From Opitutia bacterium (lineage in GTDB: Bacteria; Verrucomicrobiota; Verrucomicrobiia; Opitutales; Opitutaceae): a stretch of 64,000 bases of DNA. The notes under the pieces are model-generated. The model saw nothing but the letters and a program-made list of their open reading frames with translations, had not been told where the DNA came from and ran no database searches. A program made the position numbers and the translations under genes. Positions 9,121-17,472 of the stretch are shown in pieces. Every line of letters begins with the position of its first letter. The first letter of the stretch is position 1. The DNA is taken from NCBI GenBank assembly GCA_016217545.1, contig JACRHT010000017.1:682001-746000 (forward strand). The letters run 5' to 3'.

Positions 9121-11511
9121 TCACTCGCGGGTGGCGGAGACGATCCGGCCGGAAAACCGCGGAGAGGAGGTGGAGGCGCCGATGGAGTTCACCCCGATGC
9201 GCGCCGGGCCGGCGGGGGGGTGAAAATCCCGGGGCGCGTCGAGCAGCGTGCGACCGTTGAGCTTCACCACGAGCCCGCTCGTGCTGCCGTCGCGCCGGAG
9301 CGGTGGTGCGCTGATCCAGAAATCGAGGTGCTCACCGGGAACCACGTCTATTAGCTCGGATTCGATGGCCCCCGAGCCCCAGTGATCGTGCCCGATCACG
9401 ATGCGATTCTCCGCGACGCGCTGGAGGAAAATCAAATCGCCCGCGCCGGTGCGCCCCGAGCACACGAGCGGGAGACTGCCGGGGCCGGTCCAGCCGGGGA
9501 GCTCCACGATGAGGCGGAGCGGGCCGGTCTCCTCGCGCGCGAGCGATTCCGCGGTGAGTGGCACGCGGCGTTGCGCGACGATGCGGCCGGAGAAATCGCC
9601 CTTGAAGGCCGGCCGCAGCGGACCGCTCGTGCCGAGCGACGGCGCAAACTCCGTCGCCTCGAAACAGCTCGCCTCACGCAGCGCGAGCGCCTCCTTGCCG
9701 TTCACGAGCACCCGCACCTGGTTCTTTCGCCGCGCAATCTGATCAGGCGTCATCCCGCGGAAAAGCGGATGCGACGCCGGCGGATACAGCGAACCCATCT
9801 CGATCTGGATGACATTCTCGCGCCCGGGCAGGTAATCGACGAACGGCCCGATGCCGCCACCGTAGGCCGTGTGCTCGAAACCGAAGCGAATGCGATGCCC
9901 TTCGACGCGCTGCACGTAAAGATAGTCGGCGAGGAAATGGCGCCCCGTCGCAACAAGGCACTCGACGTCACCTAGATGCGTTTCCGGAAATACGACCCGT
10001 AGTTCCAGCGGCCCGTAGTCGACGCCGCGCACGCGCTCGAACGTCCACGGCAACCAGTTCGCTCCGCGCGCGACGCGCTCGAATTCCACCGGGAACAGCA
10101 CTTCGAACAGCCGGTTGTGCTGCGCGCTCATCATCGCGTTGAACGCCGCCGACCACAGCGCAAGCGCTGCGCAAACGGCCACCATCCACCGCCGCACGTC
10201 GCCGGCGAACGCACCAGTGAGCCCGAGCGCCCCGATGCTGCCGACGAGGATCCATGCCGGAAAAAAGTCCACGATGTAGCGATTCGTCGAGCCGCCGAAG
10301 GTCGACAGCACGAGCAACGCCCCCGCGCCGGACAGCGCGAGCATCGCCGTCCACACGCCCGCCACGCCGCGCGGGCGCCAGCGCGGCACGAGCAGCGCGA
10401 GACCGAGCAGCGCCCACGGCGCGCCGAGCAGCACGCCTTGCACGTCCTCGGTGCCGATGTAGCCCGCGGGTGCCGGCGGCACATTCGCCACCGTCAGGAA
10501 CGGGAAATACGCGGTGAACTGCGGCAGGGTCAGCAGGTAGAGACGAAGATTATAGAGGATGAACGCGCCGCCGAACGCCGACTGCTTCGTGTGGTCCTCC
10601 ATGCCCGCGAGTTGGTAAGTGTGGCCCGACTCGAACGGGTTGCCGAAACGCGCGTAATTGTGCCACGCCATCAGCGCACCCACGACGAGCAGCGGCGCCA
10701 GCCCGGCCGCGAACAGCCGCCACCACGTCGCGCGCCGCCAGAAATTGCCCCACCCCGCCTCCTGTGCCGCACGCCACAACGGCGCCAGCATCACGAAACC
10801 CGCCGCGAGATACACCGGGCGCGACGCGATCGCGAGACCGAGCGCGAGCCCGGCGCCGGCGAACCACCCCGCGCGCCGCGGCGAATCCAGTGCGCGCCAC
10901 GTGCACGCGAGCGTCGTCATGAACAACGCGTGGGCACACGCGATCGCGATTTCCCACACGTCCGGTCGGCGCAGGAACGGCACCACGAAATTCCCCGCGC
11001 CGATCGCGAGCAGGCCAAGCCAGTAGATCGCCCCGCGCGCGCCGGCGCGGCGGCAAATCGCACGCCACAGCCACGCCGCAACGATCCAGCCGCACCCGGC
11101 GAAGAACAGCACCGCATAGCGCGGCGTGACGAAATTGCCGGTGAGAGCGTGCCCCGGCCAGTGCAGCAGCAGCGCCGGCGCGGCGCCGAAGTAAAGGTAG
11201 TGCTTGCCTCGGAAATACGAGGCGTCGTGCACCCCGTGCGCACCGCGCTGCGTCGGGTCGTAGGGATTGGCCATCGCATCGAGCACCGGGTCCGGCGCGA
11301 CGTCCATCGCGAGTTGTCCCTTCAGCCAGCCGCGCAAGAGCAAGTTGTAGTGATCGCTGCCGCCGCGATCAAACGCTGGCAATTTTCCGGACGGATCGAT
11401 CGTCCATTGATAGAATGCCAGCACCGCCAGCAACACCGCGACGGTCAACGCACGCTCCAACCAAAGGCGGCCGGCGCGAACCTCAGGGATCTGGGGGGAA
11501 AGTTTACACAC
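9121..11511 (-). CDS. GT-C-like multi-spanning membrane protein with C-terminal beta-sandwich modules
   Basis: 796 aa with a GTG start at 11511; no clear ribosome site, so the first residues are uncertain. Probably the first gene of the minus-strand operon. One helix near residues 20-38, then YNLLLRGWLKGQLAMD, YDPTQRGAHGVHDASYFRG and KHYLYFGAAPALLLHWP, a helix bundle, HNYARFGNPFESGHTYQLAG, and a C-terminal region with two modules (CLVATGRHFLADYLY; PLVCSGRTGAGDLIF then DHWGSG) and LYPPASHPLFRG. It is the shortest paralogue because it has fewer modules. A seven-C run lies in the coding strand near the end (9214-9220). Likely function as for its neighbours: transfer of lipid-linked sugars on the periplasmic face; unproven. 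Confidence 0.88.
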   Translation of the reverse strand: MCKLSPQIPEVRAGRLWLERALTVAVLLAVLAFYQWTIDPSGKLPAFDRGGSDHYNLLLRGWLKGQLAMDVAPDPVLDAMANPYDPTQRGAHGVHDASYFRGKHYLYFGAAPALLLHWPGHALTGNFVTPRYAVLFFAGCGWIVAAWLWRAICRRAGARGAIYWLGLLAIGAGNFVVPFLRRPDVWEIAIACAHALFMTTLACTWRALDSPRRAGWFAGAGLALGLAIASRPVYLAAGFVMLAPLWRAAQEAGWGNFWRRATWWRLFAAGLAPLLVVGALMAWHNYARFGNPFESGHTYQLAGMEDHTKQSAFGGAFILYNLRLYLLTLPQFTAYFPFLTVANVPPAPAGYIGTEDVQGVLLGAPWALLGLALLVPRWRPRGVAGVWTAMLALSGAGALLVLSTFGGSTNRYIVDFFPAWILVGSIGALGLTGAFAGDVRRWMVAVCAALALWSAAFNAMMSAQHNRLFEVLFPVEFERVARGANWLPWTFERVRGVDYGPLELRVVFPETHLGDVECLVATGRHFLADYLYVQRVEGHRIRFGFEHTAYGGGIGPFVDYLPGRENVIQIEMGSLYPPASHPLFRGMTPDQIARRKNQVRVLVNGKEALALREASCFEATEFAPSLGTSGPLRPAFKGDFSGRIVAQRRVPLTAESLAREETGPLRLIVELPGWTGPGSLPLVCSGRTGAGDLIFLQRVAENRIVIGHDHWGSGAIESELIDVVPGEHLDFWISAPPLRRDGSTSGLVVKLNGRTLLDAPRDFHPPAGPARIGVNSIGASTSSPRFSGRIVSATRE

Positions 11512-11908
11512 GCGCAGGACGAAAAAAAGCGCGCGTTTTCACTCCCGCCACAAGCGCAAAACCTCCCCGCGGCGCCACGAAACACGAGCCGTCAAGCCGC
11601 CGTAGACAGGGGCGCCGCGCCGGTCGCGGGCGACGTGAATGATCGATGGCCAGTCGGTTCGCTGGGTGAGTTTCCACCGCGTTGCTCCTTAACGCGCACC
11701 CCACGGCAAGCCGTTCACCGCAGCGCCCTCCCCGCGACGCGGCCAGCCCATCCTCGTAACCCGCCGCGAAACGCGCTGCATGGGTGCCGGGCACAATGCG
11801 ATCGGCGCTCCCGAACACCTCATACAGCCCGCGATGCGAACGGTGACGCGCGTGTCGACTGAAACTCTAGCTTGCCCATCGCACACGCGCTGAGAAACTG
11901 CACCCTCT
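11512..11908. other. 397-bp intergenic region between divergent operons
   Basis: Separates the minus-strand membrane-protein operon from the plus-strand heptose operon, so it should hold both promoters. I see no convincing -35/-10 pair, operator palindrome, RNA gene or riboswitch. Open frames crossing it have no recognisable protein features. Confidence 0.5.
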
Positions 11909-12928
11909 ATGTGTGACAAGTCGCAAAACCCTTTGCGCTTCGCGGTGATCGGTTGCGGTCTCATCGGCCGCAAACGCGTCAACGGCCTCAAGCCCCACCC
12001 GATTCTCTATACCTGCGACCTCGACGCCGCCCGCGCGGCCGATCTCGCCGCGCTCACGCCGGGATGCCGGGGCATCACCGACTACAAGGCCGTCCTCGCC
12101 GATCCGCAGGTCGACGCCGTCGTCGTCGCCACGCTCAACAGCGCCCTCGCGCCCATCACCCTCGACGCCGTCCGCGCCGGCAAACACGTGCTCGTCGAAA
12201 AACCCGGAGCGCTCAACGCCGCCCAACTCCGCGAGATCCAAACCGCCGCCGAGAGGACCGGCGCGAAGGTCCGCATCGGCTACAACCACCGCTTCCACCC
12301 CGCCCTGCGCAAGGCACGCGAACTCTTCGAAGCCGGCGCGCTCGGACCGATGATGTTCCTGCGCGGTCGCTACGGCCATGGCGGACGGCACGGCTACGAC
12401 CGCGAATGGCGCGCCAACCCCGCGCTCTCCGGCGGCGGCGAACTGATCGACCAAGGCGTGCATTTGATCGACCTCGCCGGCTGGTTCCTCGGCGAGTTCA
12501 CCCGCATCGAGGGGCACGCCACGACCAATTTCTGGGACATGAAGGTTGACGACAACGCCTTCATCTCGCTCCGCACCGGGGCTGATCAAACCGCTTGGCT
12601 GCACGCCAGCTGCACGGAGTGGAAAAACATGTTCTCGCTCGAGCTCTATGGTCGCACCGGCAAGATCATCATCGAAGGCCTCGGTGGCAGCTACGGCAAC
12701 GAGACGCTCACCTATTATCCGATGCCGGCGGAGAAACTCGGCCAACGCCCCGAAGCCCAGATCTCCAACTACGCGGGCCACACCGACGATTCGTGGGCGC
12801 TCGAAACGGCCGCGTTCATCGAAGACATCCGGCTCGGCCGCCAGCCGCAGCCGGGCTTGGCTGAAGGCATCCGCACGCTGGAAATCGTGGAAACGATCTA
12901 CCGCAGCAGCGGTTATCCGCGCCCGTAG
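11909..12928 (+). CDS. Gfo/Idh/MocA-family NAD(P)-dependent sugar oxidoreductase
   Basis: 339 aa, ATG start. N-terminal Rossmann domain with VIGCGLIG (glycines at 15, 17 and 20) and the family's LVEKPGA at residues 95-101, whose lysine is the usual catalytic/cofactor residue. Next come GYNHRFHP and the C-terminal alpha/beta domain with GGGELIDQGVHLIDLAGWFLG, containing the catalytic-type H-x-x-D. Family members oxidise or reduce carbonyls of sugars and nucleotide sugars. It opens a plus-strand run that continues with the GDP-heptose genes 72 bp later, so it may act on a heptose derivative or another glycan precursor; the substrate cannot be read from sequence. Confidence 0.9.
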   Translation: MCDKSQNPLRFAVIGCGLIGRKRVNGLKPHPILYTCDLDAARAADLAALTPGCRGITDYKAVLADPQVDAVVVATLNSALAPITLDAVRAGKHVLVEKPGALNAAQLREIQTAAERTGAKVRIGYNHRFHPALRKARELFEAGALGPMMFLRGRYGHGGRHGYDREWRANPALSGGGELIDQGVHLIDLAGWFLGEFTRIEGHATTNFWDMKVDDNAFISLRTGADQTAWLHASCTEWKNMFSLELYGRTGKIIIEGLGGSYGNETLTYYPMPAEKLGQRPEAQISNYAGHTDDSWALETAAFIEDIRLGRQPQPGLAEGIRTLEIVETIYRSSGYPRP

Positions 12929-13000
12929 CACCGTTACTAGCCGACCGCCCACTTCTTTTCCACTTCCCGCCCTCCTGTAATCCGATTTCTTGCCCGCAAC

Positions 13001-13984
13001 ATGATCATCACGCGTTCCCCCCTGCGCATTTCCCTTGGCGGCGGCGGCACTGATTTGCCGTCCTACTACCGCGAGCACACCGGCTTCCTCGTCGCTGCGG
13101 CGATCGACAAATACGTCTACATCACGAAGCACCGCACGTTTCAGCAGGACATCATCGTCAAATATTCGAAGCTCGAGCGCGTGCAGTCCGTCGATCAGGT
13201 CGAGCACCCGATCGTCCGCGAGGCGCTGAAGCTCACCGGCGTGACCGATCCGCACATCGAGCTCACCTCGATGGCCGACATCCCCGGCGGCACCGGTCTC
13301 GGCTCCTCCGGCAGCTTCACGACCGCGCTGCTGAAGGCGCTCCACACCTACAAGAAAAACATCGTCTCGCCTGCCGAACTGGCCGAACAGGCCTGCGACA
13401 TCGAACTCAACAAACTCGGCGAACCCATCGGCAAGCAGGATCAATATATCGCGGCCATCGGCGGCATCACCGCTTTCACGTTCCATAAGGACGGCCGCGT
13501 CGAATACCGCCCCTGCAACATCTCCGAGGAGACGCTCTACAATCTCGAGGACAACCTCCTCCTCTTCTTCACCGGCTACTCGCGCTCCGCCTCCGCGATC
13601 CTCAAGGACCAGAACGACAAGTCCAAGCAGAACGACAAGGCGATGCTCGACAACCTGCACTTCACGAAGGAGCTCGGCTACAAGTCGCTCGAGTGCCTCG
13701 AGACGGGCAATCTCGAGGAGTTCGCCCGCCTCATGGATGTCCACTGGCAGCGCAAGAAGGCCCGCAGCTCCGGCATGTCGAACGCGCACATCAACGAGTG
13801 GTATGACTACGCGATGGCCCACGGCGCGCTCGGCGGCAAACTCATCGGCGCCGGCGGCGGTGGCTTCCTCATGTTCTACGCGGCCGACAAGACCAAGCTG
13901 CGCCACGCGATGCGCGAGAAGGGCCTGCAGGAGGTCCGCTTCCGCTTCGACTTCGAGGGCAGCAAGGTTGTCGCGCAAAACTGA
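13001..13984 (+). CDS. hddA: D-glycero-D-manno-heptose 7-phosphate kinase
   Basis: 327 aa GHMP kinase. The N-terminus ITRSPLRISLGGGGTD and the ATP-binding motif GGTGLGSSGSF (about residues 95-105) are typical, and the C-terminal GAGGGGFLMFY is the third GHMP motif. Its similarity is specifically to HddA, which phosphorylates D-glycero-D-manno-heptose 7-phosphate at C1 in the alpha configuration, the branch leading to GDP-heptose (HldE makes the beta form for ADP-heptose). The presence of hddC, gmhA and gmhB within 4 kb supports this. Length is normal. Confidence 0.92.
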   Translation: MIITRSPLRISLGGGGTDLPSYYREHTGFLVAAAIDKYVYITKHRTFQQDIIVKYSKLERVQSVDQVEHPIVREALKLTGVTDPHIELTSMADIPGGTGLGSSGSFTTALLKALHTYKKNIVSPAELAEQACDIELNKLGEPIGKQDQYIAAIGGITAFTFHKDGRVEYRPCNISEETLYNLEDNLLLFFTGYSRSASAILKDQNDKSKQNDKAMLDNLHFTKELGYKSLECLETGNLEEFARLMDVHWQRKKARSSGMSNAHINEWYDYAMAHGALGGKLIGAGGGGFLMFYAADKTKLRHAMREKGLQEVRFRFDFEGSKVVAQN

Positions 13985-14056
13985 GCGCGCGATTCCGTCC
14001 CACGCGCGGCGCGCCTGCATTGCCAAGCGCCGCGCGATGCGCACTGTCGCCTGATC

Positions 14057-15217
14057 GTGCGCAGCCGGCTCCCGACACTCGCTCTGCTCGCCGGCCTCCT
14101 CGCCGGCTTCGCGCTCGCCGTGTTCCTCGGCGCAGCCGCCGAAGGCTACAGCAAACCGGATCGCTTCCGGCGCTTTCATCCGTTCATCAGCCCGGAGTCG
14201 CTCTTCTACCCGACGTTCGCGTCGCTGGAGAATCTCGCCCTCGCCCACTGGCAGCCCGGCAAGACGCTCGTCATCGTCGGTGGCAACTCCGTGCTCAACG
14301 GCGTCGGCCAGCCCGAGGACCGCCTCTGGAGCCTGCGCCTGCAGGAGTTGCTCGGCCCCAATTTCGTGGTCGTCAACCTGTCGTTCCGCGGCGCTTTCCC
14401 CAGCGAGGCAGGCGCCCTCGTCGCCGAGTCGTTACTCCGCCGCGACGTGCCTGTCGTCTACATCGCCAACACGTCGCCCGGCGGCGTCGTGCGTGCTTTC
14501 GAAGGTTTTTACCGTCACTTCTTCTGGGCCGCGCGCGCCCGCGGCGCGCTGCACGATTGGCCTTTGCGAGAAAAAGACCTCTCCTTCCGCCTCGCCTCGC
14601 TGCCCGACAACACACGCCGCGAACGCGAAGAAGAGATGCGCGGTGCCGCGCTTGATCGGTGGTTTCATTTCCAGGCGCTCTGGCAACACGTCGCCTACCG
14701 CTACGCATTCACCGTCTGGAATCGCGTGACCGGCACCTCCTCGTGGCGCGCGCGCGATGCATTTCCCGACGACGAAACCCCGCCTCCGCCCGTCGCCGAA
14801 CGCTTCGGGCCGAATCTCGTGCGCGAGATGGAAATCGTCCGCAGCGTCACCGCGCCGCTAGCCACGCCCACGCCGAACGGCGGCTGGAGCGTCGACACCA
14901 CGCGCCTCGCCTCCGCCGGCGACGACCTTGAGAAGACCTTCCCTCCCTCGCTACGCCCCCGGATGCTGATGCTCCTGAGCCAAAGTTCGCCCTACCACCG
15001 CACGCACCTCACCGCCGCCGAACGCGCGCGCGACGACGCCGTGTTCGCCGCCTACGCCGCGCTCTGGCGCGAACACGGTATCGCCAGTGCGATCTACGGC
15101 ACGGATTTCGCCGTGGAGGACTTCCACGACCGCACGCACCTCACGCCTTCCGGCGGCGACAAACTCGCCGAACTCGTTGCGCGAGAAATTCGCAGTCTCG
15201 CCCAGAAAAAACCATGA
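14057..15217 (+). CDS. Membrane-anchored SGNH-hydrolase-like protein
   Basis: 386 aa from a GTG. One hydrophobic segment at residues 7-28 acts as signal anchor; the rest is probably periplasmic. The first block reads VGGNSVLNG with Ser78 in the place of the SGNH nucleophile, and the last block has D358-R-T-H361 followed by LTPSGGDKL, matching the D-x-x-H of SGNH/DltD/AlgX-type esterases and acyltransferases. Such proteins add or remove acetyl groups on surface polysaccharides. It sits in the heptose operon and its stop overlaps the start of the next small gene (ATGA), so an acylation system acting on the same glycan is plausible. No MBOAT partner lies in the window. Confidence 0.7.
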   Translation: MRSRLPTLALLAGLLAGFALAVFLGAAAEGYSKPDRFRRFHPFISPESLFYPTFASLENLALAHWQPGKTLVIVGGNSVLNGVGQPEDRLWSLRLQELLGPNFVVVNLSFRGAFPSEAGALVAESLLRRDVPVVYIANTSPGGVVRAFEGFYRHFFWAARARGALHDWPLREKDLSFRLASLPDNTRREREEEMRGAALDRWFHFQALWQHVAYRYAFTVWNRVTGTSSWRARDAFPDDETPPPPVAERFGPNLVREMEIVRSVTAPLATPTPNGGWSVDTTRLASAGDDLEKTFPPSLRPRMLMLLSQSSPYHRTHLTAAERARDDAVFAAYAALWREHGIASAIYGTDFAVEDFHDRTHLTPSGGDKLAELVAREIRSLAQKKP

Positions 15218-15396
15218 GCGCCGCGTCCCATCCCACGCCTCCGCCCGCTCCCGTTCCGCGCTCGGAGCCGCCGCGCCCTTCCGCGCGTCGCCTGCTCGGC
15301 CTTTTTCTCCTCGGTGCGGCGCTCGGGCTGTTCCTGCATTACTTGCTTTACCGCATTTCGCTGCCCATCGAACCTTTCATCTACGTCGCCTTCTAA
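15214..15396 (+). CDS. 60-residue single-span membrane protein
   Basis: Starts ATG inside the stop of the SGNH-like gene (ATGA) and ends 6 bp before hddC, so it is embedded in the operon. The first ~25 residues are Pro/Ser-rich, then RRLLGLFLLGAALGLFLHYL makes one helix and about 15 residues follow. I do not recognise the family. The coupling suggests a small partner or anchor for the SGNH-like protein. Confidence 0.65.
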   Translation: MSAASHPTPPPAPVPRSEPPRPSARRLLGLFLLGAALGLFLHYLLYRISLPIEPFIYVAF

Positions 15397-15402
15397 GGCC
15401 GC

Positions 15403-16119
15403 ATGAAACCACAGGATCTCCCCGTCGCCCTCCTCGCCGGTGGCCTCGCCACCCGGCTCCGCCCCATCACCGAAAAGGTGCCTAAGCTCCTCGTCGAGGT
15501 CGCGGGCGAGCCGTTTTTCTCGCACCAAATTCGCCTCCTCAAGAGCCAGGGGCTCACACGCGTCGTGCTCTGTGTCGGCTACCTCGGCGAGAAAATCGTC
15601 GAGGAATACGGCGACGGCTCGAAGTGGGGCATGCAGCTCGATTACTCGTTCGATGGCGAGAAACTGATGGGCACCGGCGGCGCGCTCATCCGCGCCCTTC
15701 CCAAGCTCGGCGACGCGTTCTACGTGCTCTACGGCGACTCCTACCTGCCCGTCGACTACCGCGCCGTCGGCCAGTCGTTCCTCGATTCCGGCAAGCTCGG
15801 CCTGATGACCGTTTTCGAAAACCGGGAAGCCTACGATGCCAGCAACGTCTGGTGGGAAGACGGCCGCATCCGCCTCTATTCTAAAAAAGAAAAAGTCCCG
15901 CAGATGCGCCATATCGACTACGGCCTGAGCCTCTTCCGCGCCGCGGCCTTCGATGGCTACCCGCGCGACGCCGTCGTCGACCTCGCCGCGGTGCAAACCG
16001 ACCTCGTGCACCGCGGCGAACTCGCCGGCTATGAGATGAAACAGCGCTTCTACGAAATCGGCTCGCACACCGGCCTGCAGGAACTCGACCGCTTGCTGCG
16101 TGCCGGAGGGACGTCGTGA
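15403..16119 (+). CDS. hddC: D-glycero-alpha-D-manno-heptose 1-phosphate guanylyltransferase
   Basis: 238 aa nucleotidyltransferase. The nucleotide-binding signature LAGGLATRLRPITEKVPKLL fills residues ~10-30, with FYVLYGDSYLPVD as the metal-binding Asp motif near residue 108 and GTGGALIRAL in between. Family members join NTP and a sugar 1-phosphate. The HddC assignment (GTP plus heptose 1-phosphate giving GDP-heptose) rests on the flanking hddA, gmhA and gmhB; without them it could equally be a mannose- or glucose-1-phosphate transferase. Confidence 0.85.
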   Translation: MKPQDLPVALLAGGLATRLRPITEKVPKLLVEVAGEPFFSHQIRLLKSQGLTRVVLCVGYLGEKIVEEYGDGSKWGMQLDYSFDGEKLMGTGGALIRALPKLGDAFYVLYGDSYLPVDYRAVGQSFLDSGKLGLMTVFENREAYDASNVWWEDGRIRLYSKKEKVPQMRHIDYGLSLFRAAAFDGYPRDAVVDLAAVQTDLVHRGELAGYEMKQRFYEIGSHTGLQELDRLLRAGGTS

Positions 16120-16222
16120 GCATTCGGCGACAAGCGTGATCCCGGCACCCGCTATCCACTCGACACAGTTTTCGTCGAATATTCGACTTCACTCCCCCCT
16201 CAACCAACACCTGTATCGCTCC

Positions 16223-16828
16223 ATGTCCTATTCTGTTCAGCACCTCAAGGAGACCGCTGAAATTGTCTCCAAGCTCAACCCGGTCGATTGCGAGAAATGC
16301 GTCGCCGAGCTCGTGGCCGTGCGCGCCCGCGGCGGCCGCCTGTTCATCCTCGGCGTCGGCGGCAGCGCCGCCAATGCTTCGCACGCGGTGAACGATTTCC
16401 GCAAGATTGCGGGCATCGAGTGCTACGCCCCGACCGACAACGTCTCCGAACTCACCGCCCGCACCAACGACGAAGGTTGGGCCAGCGTGTTTGTCGAGTG
16501 GCTCCGCGGCTCGAAGCTCAACAGCAAGGACTGCCTCTTCGTCCTCTCCGTCGGCGGCGGCAACCTCGAGAAGAACGTCTCGCCGGGCTTCATCTCCGCC
16601 ATCCAGCTCGCGAAGCAGGTCGGTGCACGCGTCATCGGCATCCTCGGCAAGGACGGCGGCTACACCGCCACTCAGGCCGATGCCTGCGTCATCGTCCCGA
16701 CCGTCAACGCCAATAACATCACCCCGCACTCCGAGGCCTTCCAAGCCGTCGTCTGGCATCTCTTCGTGTCGCACCCCGACCTCAAGGTGAACCAGACCAA
16801 GTGGGAAAGCGTCGTCGCGAAAAAGTGA
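16223..16828 (+). CDS. gmhA: Sedoheptulose 7-phosphate isomerase (SIS domain)
   Basis: 201 aa starting at the ATG at 16223; an open frame continues 41 codons upstream over hddC's end, but that stretch has no domain character. The protein is one SIS domain with FILGVGGSAANASHAVNDF near residues 38-56, LFVLSVGGGN near 106 and ending in a helix with a conserved His-containing segment (PHSEAFQAVVWHLF). GmhA isomerises sedoheptulose 7-phosphate to D-glycero-D-manno-heptose 7-phosphate, the first committed step of the pathway. A 103-bp gap precedes it, so it may have its own promoter. Confidence 0.87.
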   Translation: MSYSVQHLKETAEIVSKLNPVDCEKCVAELVAVRARGGRLFILGVGGSAANASHAVNDFRKIAGIECYAPTDNVSELTARTNDEGWASVFVEWLRGSKLNSKDCLFVLSVGGGNLEKNVSPGFISAIQLAKQVGARVIGILGKDGGYTATQADACVIVPTVNANNITPHSEAFQAVVWHLFVSHPDLKVNQTKWESVVAKK

Positions 16829-16861
16829 GCTGCCTCGCCGCACAACTCTGATCTCTCCGCT

Positions 16862-16889
16862 GGCCGCGCCGCGAGGCGCGGCCTTTTTT
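16862..16889 (+). terminator. Rho-independent terminator between gmhA and gmhB
   Basis: Perfect 9-bp G/C stem (16862-16870 with 16875-16883), GCGA loop, then six T. It stands 33 bp after the gmhA stop. The gmhB ATG begins only 6 bp after the last T. Confidence 0.85.
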
Positions 16890-16895
16890 CGCCCC

Positions 16896-17441
16896 ATGAC
16901 TCTTCGTCCCGCCGTCTTCCTCGATCGCGACGGCACGCTGAACGCCCCCGTCGTCCGCGACGGCAAGCCCTACCCGCCGGCCACCATCGGCGAGTTTCGC
17001 CTGCTCGACGGCGTCGCGGAAAACTGCGCCCGACTCCACGCCGCCGGCTTCGCACTCGTCGTCGCGACCAATCAACCCGACGTCGGCCGCGGCACGCAGC
17101 CACAATCCGTCGTGGAGGCCATGCACGCCCACCTGCGCACGCTCATCCCGCAGCTCGACCTCATCCAAGTCTGCTACCATGGCGGCACCGACCACGGGCA
17201 ACCGTGCGAATGCCGCAAGCCCAAGCCCGCGATGCTCCTCGACGCCGCGCGCCAGCTCGGCCTCGACCTGTCGCGGAGCTGGATGGTGGGCGATCGCTGG
17301 CGCGATATCGACTGCGGCGCTGCCGCCGGCGTGCGCACGATCTTCATCGATTGGGGCTACGACGAGAAGCTGCGCGCGAAGCCCGATTACACCGTCAAAT
17401 CCTTCACCGAGGCGACCGGGATTATCCTTGCCCGCCTCTAA
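16896..17441 (+). CDS. gmhB: D-glycero-D-manno-heptose 1,7-bisphosphate 7-phosphatase
   Basis: 181 aa HAD phosphatase. FLDRDGTLN (Asp nucleophile plus acid/base Asp) sits at residues ~8-16, VVATNQPDVGRG is motif II, and the family's zinc loop CYHGGTDHGQPCECRKPKP is complete with three Cys and His. MVGDRWRDIDCGAAAG is motif IV. It removes the C7 phosphate after HddA has acted. Length is as expected. The ATG directly follows a strong terminator, so it must be read from a promoter inside or just before the terminator, or by read-through. Confidence 0.93.
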   Translation: MTLRPAVFLDRDGTLNAPVVRDGKPYPPATIGEFRLLDGVAENCARLHAAGFALVVATNQPDVGRGTQPQSVVEAMHAHLRTLIPQLDLIQVCYHGGTDHGQPCECRKPKPAMLLDAARQLGLDLSRSWMVGDRWRDIDCGAAAGVRTIFIDWGYDEKLRAKPDYTVKSFTEATGIILARL

Positions 17442-17472
17442 GCCCAACCCATTCAATCCGACCCTCTCCCCC

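Noticed and set aside
1-11511. Possibility that the four-gene array is a recent DNA duplication
   Set aside because: The proteins share motifs but are clearly divergent; no long identical DNA stretches are visible.
11867-14248. 793-codon open frame on the minus strand opposite the oxidoreductase and hddA
   Set aside because: It mirrors two well-supported genes, has Glu/Arg/Ala-rich composition typical of antisense frames in high-GC DNA and no domain pattern.
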